Positions 38,044 to 46,536 of a stretch of DNA of 64,000 nucleotides are shown piece by piece (position 1 is the first letter of the stretch; every line of letters begins with the position of its first letter). The stretch lies in assembly GCA_963844055.1 (NCBI GenBank), contig CAWJMN010000002.1, positions 620,001 through 684,000 on the forward strand. The letters are read 5' to 3'. This DNA comes from CAWJMN01 sp963844055 (GTDB taxonomy: Bacteria; Planctomycetota; Planctomycetia; Pirellulales; Pirellulaceae). The notes beneath the pieces are model-generated. The model saw only the letters and a list, made by a program, of their open reading frames with translations. It ran no database searches and was not told where the DNA came from. The position numbers and the translations under genes are program-made.

Positions 38044-38061
38044 CTGCTCACAACGACCACT

Positions 38062-38135
38062 CTACGTCCACTAACAAATTACTTTGGGCGGCGTTGGCAA
38101 AACTCAGTAAACCTTTCGCGCAATCCCCGCCCCCC
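38062..38135 (+). repeat. Dispersed repeat family E, copy 1
   Basis: Shares CTACGTCCA, AATTACTTTGGGC, GCGTTGG, CTCAGTAAA and GCGCAATCCCCGCCCCCC, in order, with 40402-40478. Upstream of the CPCC gene. Confidence 0.7.
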
Positions 38136-38249
38136 ATCAATCCTTGTATCCACCTCACTTTCCTCTTAATCTGCCCTCTTCAGTCCATTCAACAGATTTC
38201 CCATCAGCACGCGAAAATCCACGCCACCTAAAAACACAGGGGTACCCCC

Positions 38250-38597
38250 TTGGACGAGACCTCGGAAGATCTACCGTCACGTGAAAAACTGCCGCGTAGC
38301 AATGATTGGTTAGACGAACACACGGCTCGGATCAATTCCCGAACACGTCGCAATCTCCCGCTACGATGCCCGTGCTGCGGCTGCAAGACGCTAAGTGAAC
38401 GCGTCATGTTTGAGATTTGCGAAGTTTGTTTTTGGGAGGACGACGGACAAGACGACATGGATGCAGACGAATGCAAAGGCGGCCCCAACGGCCCCCTTAG
38501 CCTTCACCAAGCACGAATAAACTATCGACAGTTTGGCGCCTGCGAAGAAAAGATGTTTCCCAACGTCCGCCCCCCTCGCGCCGAAGAGTTGCCGTAG
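38250..38597 (+). CDS. CPCC-family cysteine-rich protein
   Basis: 115 residues starting at TTG 38250 with AGGGG about 8 bases upstream. The CPCC domain (PF14206 type) is clear: LRCPCCGCKTLSERVMFEICEVCFWEDDGQDD, then DADECKGGPNGPLSLHQARINYRQFGACEEKM. CPCC-CxxC cysteines probably bind zinc. Many such genes lie as single immunity-like or accessory genes next to toxin loci. The same leader and TTG start are used by the 41504 gene. Confidence 0.88.
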   Translation: MDETSEDLPSREKLPRSNDWLDEHTARINSRTRRNLPLRCPCCGCKTLSERVMFEICEVCFWEDDGQDDMDADECKGGPNGPLSLHQARINYRQFGACEEKMFPNVRPPRAEELP

Positions 38598-38685
38598 GAC
38601 AGCATGGCCAGACCGGCGATTGCTTTCGATTTCCGTTACAAAGAACTCATCCAGGCACCAGCGACCGCCATTTCTAACGATGTTT

Positions 38686-38735
38686 TGCCGCCCCAACCAA
38701 CAGGAAACACTCAAATCCCGTGGCTGGATTCAAAG
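38686..38735 (+). repeat. Direct repeat family F, left copy
   Basis: TTGCCGCCCC, then GAAACACTCAAATCCCGTGG and TTCAAAG, repeated at 39481-39531 with the same spacing. The two copies bracket the DUF4272 gene. Confidence 0.75.
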
Positions 38736-38740
38736 AGCGG

Positions 38741-39439
38741 CTATAGCTCCTGGCCAAGTAGCCATTCGGCCGCCAAGGCCCGTACCACATATAATCCTCT
38801 CGCATGCGGAACGCTGGAAGCCAATTCGGCCGCATCACTCTCGATTTCTCGTTGCCGGTCAAGATCATTGTTCAATCCAAGGCTGAGCAACTTCGCTTGA
38901 TGGATCCGCTGGAAGACGATTTGTCCATCGCTGTCGAGTGATGCGAGTTGAAGATGATGTCTCACGCTCAGGCAGAAGGTGCAATAATCCGCAATCTCAC
39001 AGTCTGACCGCAGGATGGCGTTCGAAACGAGGTCCCTTGCATTCGGCTGGAGAATCCTCAGGCAGTCCACTAGCATTCCGGGATAAACGGGCTCAACTAG
39101 ATCGGGTTTATCACACAATTGAATTGCCCACCCCAAGAATGAAGCGGCTTCCCCTCTCCAATACGCCTCCGTTTGCGATTCACGAGGCAGTTCACGATGT
39201 GGCGTCCCTAGAATCTCGCGATGGAATTCTTCGATTCGGTCGCCAAAATTAAGTTCTTCAAGCCAAGGGAGCAACTGCGAGCAGAGCGACTCGCTTCGTG
39301 GATGAACAGTCGCTTCTAGCGACGCACGGAATCCAAGAGTTCCAAAGATGATTGATTGAATGGCAACTTCGCGACTGCTTCGGCGCATGTCAAATGTCCA
39401 TTTCTCGAATGAGATCAACAATTCATTCCGTGTTGTCAA
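38741..39439 (-). CDS. DUF4272-like protein
   Basis: 232 residues. REVAIQSIIFGTLGFRASLE near the start and EAYWRGEAASFLGWAIQLCDKPDL in the middle match the DUF4272 pattern (role-less family with conserved WR-EA-x-LLWAL). The C-terminal half is helical (RSDCEIADYCTFCLSVRHHLQ). DUF4272 genes are common as stand-alone genes in immunity-rich islands. The gene lies between two family F direct repeats, within 50 bases on both sides. Confidence 0.7.
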   Translation of the reverse strand: MTTRNELLISFEKWTFDMRRSSREVAIQSIIFGTLGFRASLEATVHPRSESLCSQLLPWLEELNFGDRIEEFHREILGTPHRELPRESQTEAYWRGEAASFLGWAIQLCDKPDLVEPVYPGMLVDCLRILQPNARDLVSNAILRSDCEIADYCTFCLSVRHHLQLASLDSDGQIVFQRIHQAKLLSLGLNNDLDRQREIESDAAELASSVPHARGLYVVRALAAEWLLGQEL

Positions 39440-39480
39440 TCTAGTCTAAAAAGGCACCCCGGAAAAGTTCGTTGGTCGTC

Positions 39481-39531
39481 TTGCCGCCCCGCCTGATCTG
39501 AAACACTCAAATCCCGTGGTTGGCTTCAAAG
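39481..39531 (+). repeat. Direct repeat family F, right copy
   Basis: Matches 38686-38735 over three blocks: TTGCCGCCCC, GAAACACTCAAATCCCGTGG and TTCAAAG. Block spacing is conserved. Confidence 0.75.
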
Positions 39532-39651
39532 GTCGATTGGCGGTGGAATTTGTGCTTTCAGAGAATCCCCATCATCCTAGTTGAGTTCCATGCAGGCCAA
39601 GTATTAAATTGACTATTCCACAAAAAACAACACTTGACGAGAGAGGCTGCA

Positions 39652-40118
39652 ATGTCCGACGACTGGATTTCGTTAGTCCCTGAGGACCCACATTTTATTC
39701 CAGCCCCCGAGAAACAATTGACTGCGCCAATCGACTGGGCGAAATTGCGCCGGATGCACGCGAATTCAAAATCACGGCTTCGAAAACGGTTCAATTCTTT
39801 GACTGTGGTACAAACCTCGACAACATCACCTGCGCCGCCTGTGGAGCAGAGCTACCTTTCTCCTGGTGGGAAGAACGCATGGAGGAAGACTATTTGGATG
39901 ACCCCTGCGAAAAAGGATTCAAACTGGCTCACTACAGCACGCCCTGCTGCAACACAGCATGCACGCTTCACGAACTTGTCTACGACTTGCCACAGACTTT
40001 CGGCCGATTCGCGCTCGAGGTCATGAATCCCAATATTGGAACGCTTGACGAAAACCATCGCCAAGAACTAGAAGAAATCCTGGGCACAAAGCTGATTGTT
40101 GTCTATCAACACATCTGA
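39652..40118 (+). CDS. Conserved CxxC protein of unknown function, frameshifted
   Basis: Starts at ATG 39652 with GAGAGG upstream. The N-terminus MSDDWISLVPEDPHFIPAPEKQ is followed near 39724-39728 by a break. The downstream frame then reads NRLGEIAPDAREFKITASKTVQFFDCGTN and a CAAC motif (possible zinc ribbon with the later PCC). It ends in LHELVYDLPQTFGRFALEVMNPNIG and KLIVVYQHI. One missing G (GCGCC for GCGGCC) would restore about 156 residues. The family is seen among single immunity-like genes (recollection). Function unknown. Confidence 0.72.
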
Positions 40119-40676
40119 AGCATTGACGTCGAAAAACACGTTTTAAGCCCCTGGGTTCTCGATAAAAAACGTTCCACTGTCATCCTAACCTCACCGTTTG
40201 TTTACAGATGAGTCGGCATGGCTCTGCGAAACAACTCTTTCCAAGCCATTGCCCCCGTGACCGCCGTTCCAGGATTACCTCTAATGTTAGAACATTTAGA
40301 CAGCCCTTTCAGGGTGAGCCGACCGGGCAACGGTCGATAAACGACAGAGAAGAGGGACAATGAGAGCTTGCCGTTTCTGCCTGGCGGCCATAACGTCCGT
40401 TCTACGTCCATTTACCAATTACTTTGGGCAGCGTTGGTAAAGCTACTCAGTAAAACTTTTGCGCAATCCCCGCCCCCCACCCCCTCGTCATCTCGGTCCG
40501 AAAGTTCGGGGCAAACACATCTACTAAATTCTCCGTTACATTCGGCCTCCTTCTCCCAAACCTCTGGAAATCGCATGCGTCTTGGCCTGCCGCACCACCA
40601 ATGACAAATTTTGACATAAATGAACTGCTGGGATAAGCTAATACATCGAAGCAAAAAGTTGACAGGAGGCAGGTCG
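40119..40676. other. Long intergenic region with repeat E
   Basis: About 560 bases without a supported gene between the CxxC protein and the ParD-like gene. It contains repeat family E copy 2 (40402-40478). Open frames here are short and without domains. Confidence 0.5.
40402..40478 (+). repeat. Dispersed repeat family E, copy 2
   Basis: Same block order as 38062-38135; begins CTACGTCCA and ends with the GCGCAATCCCCGCCCCCC block. Confidence 0.7.
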
Positions 40677-40925
40677 ATGAGCACTACACTAAATCTTTCA
40701 CTGACCGATGAACTGTTGGCTTTTATTGACAAGAATTCCGGCGACGGAACGCGCTATGCCACCCCCAGCGAGTTCGTCCGCGACGTCTTGAGAGAGAAGA
40801 AAGAACGCCTCGAAGCCGCCCAGATTCGTGACGCTATCCTCGATGGCTATCAAGACGCCATTCAAGGTCGCACTCTGCCGTACCGTGGCAATCTCCGGCA
40901 ATTGATGAAGAAGGCCGGAGAGTGA
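40677..40925 (+). CDS. ParD-like type II antitoxin
   Basis: 82 residues from ATG 40677 with AGGAGG upstream. The N-terminal ribbon-helix-helix is visible: STTLNLSLTDELLAFIDKNSGDGTRYATPSEFVRDVLREKKERLEAAQ, followed by a disordered toxin-binding tail ending LRQLMKKAGE. The stop overlaps the GTG start of the toxin gene (GTGA). Antitoxins of this family autoregulate by binding the promoter (family knowledge). Confidence 0.88.
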   Translation: MSTTLNLSLTDELLAFIDKNSGDGTRYATPSEFVRDVLREKKERLEAAQIRDAILDGYQDAIQGRTLPYRGNLRQLMKKAGE

Positions 40926-41304
40926 GCAAATCCAAACGCGAGCTGTGCGTCGAACTAACACAGCGATCCTTTACCGATCTTCGTCCCATCGAGCAGTTCT
41001 CCATCAAGGCATGGTCCGCAAGACTGCCGACAAATATCTGGATGACATCTCAGCTGCTCTCGACCGATTGCAGGAGAATCCAGAGATCCTTCGCCTAGAA
41101 CAGGATCTAGCTCCGGGGCTTTACTTCTACCGAGTAAAAAAGCACTTCCTGGTTTGTGACTATCAGGATGGCCTCATCATTGTCCTGGCGGTCATTCATA
41201 CCAGCATGGATATTCCGGCCCGGCTACTCGAGTTAGAGCCACGACTGGCCGCCGAGTCGCAGTTACTTCGCGCCAAGCTGCGTGGCACATCTTCCAAGGA
41301 CTAA
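40922..41304 (+). CDS. ParE/RelE-superfamily toxin, frameshifted
   Basis: The GTG at 40922 overlaps the antitoxin stop. The first frame reads SKRELCVELTQRSFTDLRPIEQFSIKAW. Near 41012-41014 the frame shifts, and the second frame continues RKTADKYLDDISAALDRLQENPEIL and LAPGLYFYRVKKHFLVCDYQDGLIIVLAVIHTSMDIPARL, the classic ParE C-terminus. A missing G (TGGTCC for TGGGTCC) restores one chain of about 127 residues. ParE inhibits DNA gyrase (family knowledge). An internal ATG at 40945-frame exists but would lose the first strand and helix. Confidence 0.82.
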
Positions 41305-41503
41305 GCTCACCTCCACAAGGTGCCTCCTCCCTCCTTAAAATACCTGGCTAGCGCCGTCCCAGTAATCAATCGCTACCCCTAACCCTTGCATCTCTTCCTT
41401 TTTCCTTCTAATCTGCCTTCATCACTCCGCTCCCCCGTCCAAAAAACCCGCACCATAAAATCCGCCACACTAAGCGCTAATCACACAGAGCAGAGGTGCT
41501 CCC

Positions 41504-43321
41504 TTGGACGAGACGATGTACTTCTGCGTGATCATGCTCGGCCTGCTGCTGGGGCTACTTATCTTCTTGGCCATCTTTCAGCAGACCCTCGCGAGAAACG
41601 CGCAGGCCGCCAAAAAGAAAAAGCTCCGCGAAGAGTCCTCCACCGAATACGAACTCCCTCCGGGAAAGACTCCCTTCTTTGTCGCCCGCTTTAACGGCTA
41701 TGGCGCCCGCTTCTTTCGGGTCTATGCCGATCAGGGCCAGCTCCTGTTCCTGATGACGGGCCCCTACTTCATCATGATCGATGCCGAGGCTCCCCGTGGC
41801 GAAAGCAAATCGCACTGGCTGGTCCGATCGCTCAAACTTCTTGTCATTACTTTGGCCAGCGGCGCAGTCGCCTCCCTTTTGGTACTCATGGCCGTCGGCC
41901 GAGCCATTGCTCAATCCGCCCAAGGCTTCACCGGAAGCGGGCACGTCATCGCCGTGGTGATCGGCGTGATTGGCCTGCTGGCGCTGGTCAATGCCGTCTT
42001 CATTCCCAGCGTCCTCTGGCTGATCGACCAGCGGGGAAAGATGCTCGACTCCCTTCCCCTCAGTGGCCTGCGAGAAATCCCACACCTCGAAAGCAAGAGC
42101 TTCATCGCCACCCCCGCAAACGTCACCAAACTCTCGATCACCTTGCTTGACCAGCGTGAGAACTTCCGTCCCTCAGACGAGGTCGGCTCCATCTTGAAAT
42201 TCAATCATGGGCCCACAGGCCTCTGGAAGATTGAAACCCTCACCACGCGTGACACCCGCGCCGCGCTGGAGATGGTTCATGCCGTCTGGGGCCCAGACAA
42301 AGTCCAAGTCGATCAGGCTCTTATCGACCGCCTTGCGCGCACCGTCGTCGCAGGCAACCTTCCTCTAAACGCGCTTCGTGAATCGATTCAGCCCCAGGTG
42401 CAAGCCGCGCAGGCCCGCGTCATCCAGGAAGATCACGACCGCGCCATCTCGGCCACTGCTGAAAAGAAGCGCCGTGCCGAGGCCCCCAAAATCGGCGACC
42501 CCGGCTCCACTTTCGCCATGAATGGCATCGGCACCATGGTCTGCGATGGCCGAGGTGTCATCGAATGGGATTACACCATCGGCGATAGCGACGCGCTGCT
42601 CGCCTTCTGCTTCCTCGGCATCCCCATCATGCCTTACAAGGCCGTTCATGTGTTTAGCTGGGGCCCTGGGGTGGACGTAGGGCTCGTGCACAAGCAGCAG
42701 CCCATCCGCTGGACCTGGGACCTAACCGCCTCCGCCTACCTCCGCAGAGTCTGGGGCGTGCTGGTCGTTCTCGGTGCCCTGTTATTATTCGCAAGCTACA
42801 CCGGCGGAAGCGAACTGGTCGGAGCGATTCTTGCTGCCCCGCCGAACATCGTCGCCAAGTTCACCTGGCTCGATCCGGTTCCCGTTCGCATCCTCTTGGC
42901 TGGCGTAGGGTTACTGCTTGTCATTGGCCCCATCGTCGGCCGGATAGTCATAGACAAAGCCGAGCGCCGCCATCAAAACATTCGCCGATTACTCGGGCGA
43001 CATATCGTCGGCAGCAGCGATCCGGCCGACTGGCCCCGCTCCCTTCTGGGAATAGTCCGCCCCGCCTCGCAATCCTTTGGCAGCGCCACCTTCGCCCAGG
43101 CCAGCGAGTCCGCCCTCAAGCAGCGCGACTATCGCCAAGCCCTTTTTGCTGCTCGCCTCGCCGTCGCTCTCGAAGATCCCGCACACGGCGAATCACTCAC
43201 CAACTCCATTCTCGAAAATCCGGAAGCGCAACAGCTCATCGAGTCCCTCCACAAAAACCCGCGTGCCTACTCGCAGCTTCTCCCACCTTCCTCCTGGGAC
43301 CCCATCGACCTCCTGTCCTAA
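41504..43321 (+). CDS. Membrane protein of unknown function
   Basis: 605 residues; TTG 41504 has AGAGG about 8 bases upstream, ATG 41516 is an alternative. Membrane segments: about 5-27, two around 110-185 (LLVITLASGAVASLLVLMAVG; VIAVVIGVIGLLALVNAVFIPSVLWLI), and two around 410-490. Between them are soluble parts with a helical, charged section (about 290-330). The C-terminal 100 residues are soluble and end in a helical repeat-like ALKQRDYRQALFAARLAVALEDPAHGE. No domain is recognised. The leader text resembles that of the CPCC gene. Confidence 0.75.
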   Translation: MDETMYFCVIMLGLLLGLLIFLAIFQQTLARNAQAAKKKKLREESSTEYELPPGKTPFFVARFNGYGARFFRVYADQGQLLFLMTGPYFIMIDAEAPRGESKSHWLVRSLKLLVITLASGAVASLLVLMAVGRAIAQSAQGFTGSGHVIAVVIGVIGLLALVNAVFIPSVLWLIDQRGKMLDSLPLSGLREIPHLESKSFIATPANVTKLSITLLDQRENFRPSDEVGSILKFNHGPTGLWKIETLTTRDTRAALEMVHAVWGPDKVQVDQALIDRLARTVVAGNLPLNALRESIQPQVQAAQARVIQEDHDRAISATAEKKRRAEAPKIGDPGSTFAMNGIGTMVCDGRGVIEWDYTIGDSDALLAFCFLGIPIMPYKAVHVFSWGPGVDVGLVHKQQPIRWTWDLTASAYLRRVWGVLVVLGALLLFASYTGGSELVGAILAAPPNIVAKFTWLDPVPVRILLAGVGLLLVIGPIVGRIVIDKAERRHQNIRRLLGRHIVGSSDPADWPRSLLGIVRPASQSFGSATFAQASESALKQRDYRQALFAARLAVALEDPAHGESLTNSILENPEAQQLIESLHKNPRAYSQLLPPSSWDPIDLLS

Positions 43322-43342
43322 CCGCTCTGCGTCATCACGTCA

Positions 43343-43450
43343 TTTCAGAGCCGGAAGCGTCAGCGACGGCCATCCCCCGGTGTCTTCTCTATAGTAGACG
43401 CGTGCATCTTGCCGCGTCCAATCCGCCTTCTATCTTCTTCTCACGCTGGG
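43343..43450 (+). repeat. Dispersed repeat family A, copy 3 (long form)
   Basis: Core TTTCAGAGCCGGAAGCG followed by a second half with GTAGACGCGTGCATCTTGCC. The match to the opposite-strand copy at 54845-54970 extends over about 100 bases, the longest pair seen. Confidence 0.8.
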
Positions 43451-43517
43451 CTCGGGCAGCCTCACCACACCCAAACGACTAAAAATCAACCGTAGAAGAA
43501 CACCTGCAAAACCATCC

Positions 43518-44108
43518 TCACCACATCGTGCGACCGCGCCACCAAAACAGCGCACACACACCAAGCGGCACACTTGCTATTGCAGCTACCACCAATGCAC
43601 CCACCCAGCCCGGTGCAGCGACTAAAGCCCAGATCGCGACTGCCGTTCCCGTCCCGCCGCAGGCGTACACCAGCGATTCCCGTGCTGCCGCATACTCATA
43701 CCAAGCAAGCCGACGGCCTGACCGCGCGACAGCTTGCTCAATCACCTGCCGAACAGCGACAAAGCCAGGCATCGCGTGGGGTAGCCGGGCTCTTCCGGCC
43801 GGCGTGACCACTTCAAGTACCGCTCCCACAGGACGAGGGCGAACCCAAGTCGCACACGTGCCTCGAATTTCATCCAGCCCGCACGAATATTCCGGGTCAG
43901 GACTAGGCGACAGGAATCGGCTCGGCTGATGGCAGCGAAAAAAGGTGATGGTGCCAGCCTGCGGGTCAACGATCACCTTGCGGTAGTTCGCCTCACCAGG
44001 CTTTCCATACTCGGCCGTGATCTCATCCACAGAATTACTCACAGCCCGAGCCTCGACTTCTGCAAGATTCCTCAAAGTTGCCATAAAAATGTACTCGCCT
44101 TCCGCCAT
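43518..44108 (-). CDS. Protein of unknown function with C-terminal membrane segments
   Basis: 196 residues from ATG 44108 (alternative ATG 44084). Soluble N-terminal part (TLRNLAEVEARAVSNSVDEITAEYGKPGEANYRKVIVDPQAGTITFFR) with a CGLDEIRGT section. It is followed by two hydrophobic segments at the end (LVYACGGTGTAVAIWALVAAPGWVGALVVAAIASVPLGVCALFWW). No domain recognised. It stands alone between two repeat-bearing gaps. Confidence 0.65.
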   Translation of the reverse strand: MAEGEYIFMATLRNLAEVEARAVSNSVDEITAEYGKPGEANYRKVIVDPQAGTITFFRCHQPSRFLSPSPDPEYSCGLDEIRGTCATWVRPRPVGAVLEVVTPAGRARLPHAMPGFVAVRQVIEQAVARSGRRLAWYEYAAARESLVYACGGTGTAVAIWALVAAPGWVGALVVAAIASVPLGVCALFWWRGRTMW

Positions 44109-44169
44109 TCCCCTGACGGAAGCAAAATTGCCACGGCATATTCTACTTCGAGCTCATCAAAATTCTCGG

Positions 44170-44213
44170 GTGGCCCCGTTTGCTCGTCAAACGGGGTTTA
44201 CAAGAGGCAAGCA
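44170..44213 (+). repeat. Dispersed repeat family C, copy 1
   Basis: CCCCGTTTG-CTCGT-CAAACGGGG is a 9-bp palindrome, followed by TTTACAAGAGGCAAGC. Other copies: 46400 (degraded) and 55837 (opposite strand). Confidence 0.75.
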
Positions 44214-44240
44214 CCCCGGGTCGTACTCTCAATCTCCGCC

Positions 44241-44285
44241 TCTTCAGAGCCGGAAGCGTCAGCGCCCGGTCATCCCCCCATCCCT
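44241..44285 (+). repeat. Dispersed repeat family A, copy 4
   Basis: TTCAGAGCCGGAAGCGTCAGCG, then CCCGGTCATCCCCCC. Short form lying 28 bases after the family C copy. Confidence 0.7.
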
Positions 44286-44491
44286 AAATATCGCACCGGC
44301 AAGCCACGCACCAACAAATCAAAACCCGCCATCGATTGCTAGGTGAATTACTCGCACGTGCTTTCCCCAAACCAGCGTCACAAAAGTCTTTGGAAAACAT
44401 TCGCGTCTCGAAGTTACTCTAGCGAAAAGATACACTCTAGAGTTGCCATGCAACCAATACCAAGTCTTGTTTTGATGGAAGGTAAAAACCC

Positions 44492-45511
44492 GTGAAGGCT
44501 GGCAACGTCATCGAGATAGACCTGGATGGAAAACTGGCATACCTCCAGCTCACGCATAATCACTTCGCCAAAAGGAACGGCTTTTGGTACGGCTGGTTCT
44601 GCCGCGTCTTGCCGAGCACCTTTTCCAAACGCCCCGCTTTGAAGCGGCTTCAGCAGTTGGTCATGGAACCAGAGCAATTCGGTTGCTTCTTCGCCAATGC
44701 CAATGACTTGGAGGTCGTCGCTGAGATTCCAGTACCCTCCGGCAGAGCGTCCTTTCCGACATGCAAGCAACACATCGGAAGTCAACCATCTCCCAACTCG
44801 GTTTGGGTCTTCTGGAACGGCCAAGAAGAGCGAGTTGCCTATCGGATGCCGGCCGTAGCAGCCAATTTGCCCAACCGAGAAATTGTCGACTCGGTCGTAG
44901 TGAGGCAAAGGATCCAGCAAAACTGGTCGGCTTCACGGGATGTCCCCCATGAATGCATTGATCCCAAAAGCGACACCTTCAGTTTTTCCGACTACCCCTT
45001 ACTCAGCGACTTTGAACAAGATCGAAATCGATTTGGCGACATCTATGGCTTTCTCGCTAGTCGAGGGCTATACGAAATCGCGCCAGAAGAAACAACGATC
45101 ACACTTTTGGGAATCGGCCCCTTTGAAAATTCCGTCGCCGAACATTGGCTAAATAGCCTAAGCGGCAACGAGGGCTGGGAGGGCATTTTGTTGCCGCTCC
45201 AAAAGTTCATGCAGTCTCCAGCACGAAACACAAATGACTCAGCAATTGCCATGGCTGCGTCAGGCCTGATTTTAGCCAGCGCAGGACTTTTGAAATGCCC
45301 CCATCCAAGGATCATTGACGCGCTATCAAAAAGCGGCCCCATCCCGCCCGATCTAATTCGCACGGCAATGGTTGCCATGATGGAAGTGCAAGCACGGTCG
45401 GGCCTAAAAGAACTATGGAGTGCCGACCCCCGAGGGAAAAAATGGCTGGATCTAACATCCAAAATGCAACTGCAGTTGATCGAATTGCGACAGAAGCAAG
45501 GAAAGAAATAA
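44492..45511 (+). CDS. Imm26-like / DUF4259-like two-domain protein
   Basis: 339 residues, GTG start with GGAAGG upstream. The first 90 residues resemble immunity protein 26 (MKAGNVIEIDLDGKLAYLQLTHNHF...WYGWFCRVLP). The C-terminal part (about 215-335) resembles DUF4259: LLGIGPFENSVAEHWLNSL, then NDSAIAMAASGLILASAG, and SGLKELWSADPRGKKWLDL. A middle stretch around 150-200 links them. Imm26 is named as an immunity protein in polymorphic toxin systems (family knowledge). No cognate toxin is seen nearby. The identification is by pattern only. Confidence 0.7.
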   Translation: MKAGNVIEIDLDGKLAYLQLTHNHFAKRNGFWYGWFCRVLPSTFSKRPALKRLQQLVMEPEQFGCFFANANDLEVVAEIPVPSGRASFPTCKQHIGSQPSPNSVWVFWNGQEERVAYRMPAVAANLPNREIVDSVVVRQRIQQNWSASRDVPHECIDPKSDTFSFSDYPLLSDFEQDRNRFGDIYGFLASRGLYEIAPEETTITLLGIGPFENSVAEHWLNSLSGNEGWEGILLPLQKFMQSPARNTNDSAIAMAASGLILASAGLLKCPHPRIIDALSKSGPIPPDLIRTAMVAMMEVQARSGLKELWSADPRGKKWLDLTSKMQLQLIELRQKQGKK

Positions 45512-45526
45512 ACCCTTGCTTAGTAG

Positions 45527-45544
45527 GTCAGGGTTCACCCTGAC
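45527..45544. repeat. Short hairpin repeat family D, copy near 45.5 kb
   Basis: GTCAGGG-TTCA-CCCTGAC is a perfect hairpin preceded by GTAG. Confidence 0.6.
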
Positions 45545-45664
45545 AGCGCTATCCGCGTTACCTCTCCCTCAAACTCCTTTGGCAGGTTGCCACGCGCTGA
45601 ATCAACCTCCAAGCCTTTTCAACAACTATCCCCCAGGCCTTCTCTTTTCCTCCGCCCGTCAAAA

Positions 45665-46210
45665 CTACTCTTCCTCCCCATCAAACTTCTCATCAACTAG
45701 GGGCATCAGGGGTTCAGTAGGCCGTGAAGAATTCTCTCGTTCCTCTCGAAGCTTTTGCTCCTCTAGCTTCACCACTTCCCCTTCCAACCGATCATAGTCA
45801 GCGTTCCACATGCCAAAGAAGCCACAGCTATAACCTGTCTTGGTGAACATGCTGACCGCCATTTGATTGATCAGCAAAAACACGATGAGCCCGACGCAAG
45901 GAATCATCCCCAGCAGGCCAACCACGACCCCTGCGATCCAGTTCCCAAACACACCCTTACTCATGCGAAGCATGGAGAAGGCCACAGCACAGGCCAAGGG
46001 CAAACCCAACCACTGGATTGGCGAATCTTCCAGGTGTCGACGGAACACAACAACCTGAGCCAAAACGAACACCATAAATGCCGTCATGGCATAGACGGAA
46101 TACTTCTGCCACTTCGCTACCTCTAGTAGTCGCGGCAAGTCTTTCACATGACTCGGGATATGGGCAACCGCCGCACTGGGCTCATACGGATTTTCTTCGT
46201 TCACAAACAC
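45665..46210 (-). CDS. Small membrane protein of unknown function
   Basis: 181 residues. N-terminal MFVNEENPYEPSAAVAH has the NPYEP motif that opens many planctomycete membrane proteins. Four hydrophobic segments follow (YSVYAMTAFMVFVLAQVVVF; WLGLPLACAVAFSMLRM; FGNWIAGVVVGLLGMIPCVGLIVFLLINQ). The tail is strongly charged (DRLEGEVVKLEEQKLREERE) and probably coiled coil in the cytoplasm. Function unknown. Confidence 0.72.
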   Translation of the reverse strand: MFVNEENPYEPSAAVAHIPSHVKDLPRLLEVAKWQKYSVYAMTAFMVFVLAQVVVFRRHLEDSPIQWLGLPLACAVAFSMLRMSKGVFGNWIAGVVVGLLGMIPCVGLIVFLLINQMAVSMFTKTGYSCGFFGMWNADYDRLEGEVVKLEEQKLREERENSSRPTEPLMPLVDEKFDGEEE

Positions 46211-46211
46211 T

Positions 46212-46256
46212 CCTTTTCAGTGCCGAAAGCATCATCGCCCGGCCATTCCCTTGTTA
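46212..46256 (+). repeat. Dispersed repeat family A, copy 5 (degenerate)
   Basis: TTTTCAGTGCCGAAAGC and CGCCCGGCCATTCCC keep the family order with several changes. Confidence 0.5.
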
Positions 46257-46325
46257 CCCTTCTGCTTGGCACCGCACCTCACAGTTGCTTACTAGCCTGA
46301 GGCCTTACAATGGGCCGCAACGTAG

Positions 46326-46355
46326 GGTGGGTCAAGCCGTAGGCGATGACCCACC
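46326..46355. repeat. Palindromic repeat family B, copy 1
   Basis: GGTGGGTCA and TGACCCACC form a 9-bp palindrome around AAGCCGTAGGCGA. The opposite-strand copy at 55750-55779 differs in one base in the core, and the flanks (CGTAG before, AAGT after) are alike too. Confidence 0.8.
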
Positions 46356-46399
46356 AAGTCCGAACTGCCATAGCGAATCGCAACCTCTAACGTCGACCA

Positions 46400-46436
46400 G
46401 CTCCGTTTGCTCGTCAAACGATGTTCACAAGCGGCC
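46400..46436 (+). repeat. Dispersed repeat family C, copy 2 (degraded)
   Basis: CCGTTTGCTCGTCAAACG is intact; the following part (TGTTCACAAGCGGCC) has diverged. Confidence 0.6.
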
Positions 46437-46536
46437 TTCCCCCCGTCCCTCTCCCCAGCCGGCCGTGCCTTCCGTGTTCCTCCGTGTACCAATCTCTTCT
46501 TGGAGCCCCCCCCCATAACTATCGCCACACTTCCCT

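Larger units (their letters stand above)
46211..46536. other. Intergenic region crowded with repeats
   Basis: About 325 bases between two minus-strand genes. It holds family A copy 5 (degenerate), family B copy 1 and a degraded family C copy, then a pyrimidine-rich stretch with a run of eight C. Confidence 0.55.
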
